From positions 2,036,056-2,100,055 of the forward strand of contig NC_067304.1 in the NCBI RefSeq assembly GCF_020740795.1: a DNA stretch of 64,000 bases, given 5' to 3'. Shown here in pieces: positions 62,190-64,000 of the stretch (positions within the stretch are counted from its first letter, which is position 1; the number at the start of each line of letters is the position of its first letter). The DNA comes from Apus apus (taxonomy: Eukaryota > Chordata > Aves > Apodiformes > Apodidae). The notes below the pieces were generated by a model that saw nothing but the letters and a program-made list of their open reading frames with translations, was not told the DNA's origin and did no database searches. The position numbers were made by a program, and so were the translations under genes.

Positions 62190-64000
62190 CGTGCAATCCA
62201 AAGCAACATCACCTCAAACAGAAAGAAATGAGGCTGTTTGTTTCTACTACAAAGGCTTCCAGAGTGATGGGTGCTGAATATTTTACTTCTAAAAGAGGAG
62301 CAGAAGTATTTAGAAACATCTTGTTTGACAAGAGAGAGGAAAATCTGGGCCTGTCAAGAACAAAGCTTTCCTTTACCATGAGGTAATTAGCTTTGCTTTT
62401 GGGATAATCAGTTACAAAGGACCCCACATGAAAGCAGGACAGATGATCCTCTTTCATCAGCCAGCAGAAATGTAGCACAAGTTGGGAGAGCAAAAGACTG
62501 AGTGTGGAGGAATGACAGCAGAACCCTGAGTGTGGAGGACTGTTTGCAGTGCCACCTGGCTTTGCATCCAGCGTGTTGCACTGCTGGTCTAGGGAAAGGG
62601 AAAGGAGTTGAAGAGGAAGCATGTATTCCTGCTCCCAGGAATTTCCCTTCTAGACTTCTCCTTAAAATGGAATAGCTGTTTTGAGGGATGTTGTCTGTTC
62701 AGTTCAGTCAAACCAGTAGATGATGCTGAAGGGAAAAGCCAAAAGGAAAATATTGTACTTGATGTTCTACCAACAAAGTAAATCTGTTTAGTAGCCTAAT
62801 AGTTGTCAGAAGCTTTCTAGAGGTGACTGTGCATGCTGAAGACTTTCAGTTGTCTGCTCCATCCTCCTGTTAAGATGAAAAAACCCCAGGGGAGGAGCCC
62901 CCAGTACAGACAGTTTGCTGCCTGTGTAAAACCCTTGGTCTCATCAACCTTAGAATTTCTGTAGACTTTCCAAGGAGCACTCTGCTGTTGCAGCTTTCAA
63001 AGGCCAGCTCCTTTCCTGCCCAGTTTGGAACTGACTGGACCTTTTTGCTGTCAGGCAGGTAAGAAATACTGATAGGAAAGCAGTTTTTAGTAAAGAAAAA
63101 TAGATGTACCTAGGAACAACTCTCCTTTGCTGCTCTGAATATGTATTATCCTAGTCTTTGGTTAAGGCTCTGTGCATTTTGGATTCAGGGCCAACAAAGA
63201 CACACTCCAGGCTGGTTTAGCTTGGTTAGGACCGTCTAGGCTCTGATAGGTAACTGCTCCTGCTGTGTGGAGGTCCCTAGGCTGAATTAACACCCTAGTT
63301 AATCAAGGGTTAACTTTTAAGTTCAGTACTGCACAACCCACCTGCTAGATGGACCAGAAGGGACCTTCCTTACCAACCCAGCCTTCCTGATGGCTGTGGA
63401 GAGGTTTTATGTACCCAAAGTGGAGTCCTTCAACATGGTGCTGGTGCAAAGAAAAGCTGAAGCCCTTTCAAAGAGAGAGAAAGAGCTCCTTTGCAAAGTC
63501 AAGTTCAGGTCAGTTGTGCTTTTCCAGGTGACTGCTGTTGAAACCTGTCCCATTTGCACACTGAGTTACCTGGTCACACTGGGCAAAACAGAGGTAGGTT
63601 TCAGTGAGTAGGTTTTCCAGGTTTAATCCTGGTTGTCAGGGTTGTCAAGCAGTTTTTTAATCTTCTCCAACCCTCTGCAAAGTGTGTGGCAGCCTTAGCA
63701 CTGAAGAGACTTGTTACTGTTTGCTGCTAAGGATGGTTGTTTTTTCCAGTGTAAGGAACAGGACAATATCAAGCAGACTTTTTCCTGAAGGTTTATGAGT
63801 CATTTTTAGTGAAGAGTAACAGACTCTCTGCCAAGGCACATACTTGCTGATATATTTAGTTCCCATTTGTATGGGTACAGGTTCCATTCTTTGCAGTGTT
63901 TCTGTTCTTAGCTTCTTTCCTAAGTGCAGCAAATAGGTTTCTTCTTTTTTAAGTGCCTATGGGAAGATTTCCAGAAGCTCTTTGGGGCCTCCTGAGAGTC
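62190..64000. other. 3' flank of KCTD20, nothing identified
   Basis: No exon, repeat array or clear CR1 was recognised. On conserved order the 3' UTR of STK38, on the minus strand, is expected at or beyond this edge, but no AATAAA on that strand and no kinase motif was seen. Confidence 0.4.

Noticed and set aside
63380-63509. Plus-strand exon-like segment with acceptor, Lys/Glu-rich frame and GTCAGT donor
   Set aside because: It is purine rich, which mimics coding sequence, and the preceding bases resemble a decayed CR1 tail. No partner exon was found and STK38 should be on the other strand.

Overview
This is a gene-bearing stretch of a bird nuclear genome. Genes are split into short exons with GT-AG introns, there is a CpG-island promoter, and about 30 truncated copies of the avian CR1 LINE share the same 3' end (ATTCTATGAT-type tail or its complement). 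Gene order PNPLA1 - BNIP5 - ETV7 - KCTD20 matches human 6p21.31 from memory. The uniform CR1 consensus looks more neoavian than galliform; that is an inference. No CRISPR array, rRNA, tRNA or prokaryotic feature was seen.

Layout. (1) 86-4017, plus strand: a compact, divergent patatin-like phospholipase (PNPLA1-like, six exons, 333 aa) with its own TATA box and a 14-bp minisatellite just after exon 2. (2) 8253-15911, minus strand: the better-conserved PNPLA1, convergent with the first copy and sharing its exon phases. (3) 18.9-24.3 kb, minus: BNIP5-like gene, including a BH3-like motif and a C-terminal helical domain; its last exon is unresolved. (4) 29880-34521, minus: complete ETV7 (TEL2), eight coding exons, 334 aa, with PNT and ETS domains. 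(5) 35.7-37.1 kb: CpG island with CCAAT and GC boxes and a splice donor at 36613, taken as the KCTD20 promoter and non-coding exon 1. (6) 36.6-55.5 kb: an intron of about 19 kb full of CR1, inside which two well-framed minus-strand coding exons (51647-51821 and 48265-48668) indicate an unidentified gene nested in KCTD20. (7) 55547-62020, plus: KCTD20, seven coding exons, 413 aa, with a poly(A) signal at 62162. (8) 62.2-64 kb: no gene recognised; STK38 is expected beyond.

The neighbours do not form a pathway. PNPLA1 acts in skin lipid metabolism, BNIP5 carries a BCL2-family interaction motif, ETV7 is an ETS repressor and KCTD20 is a BTB protein linked to AKT signalling. The points most worth following are the nested minus-strand gene, the convergent PNPLA1 pair with altered active-site residues in one copy, and an orphan exon at 17948-18051. 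Exon limits were set by hand from splice consensus, reading-frame phase and remembered homologues; none was tested by alignment or RNA data.
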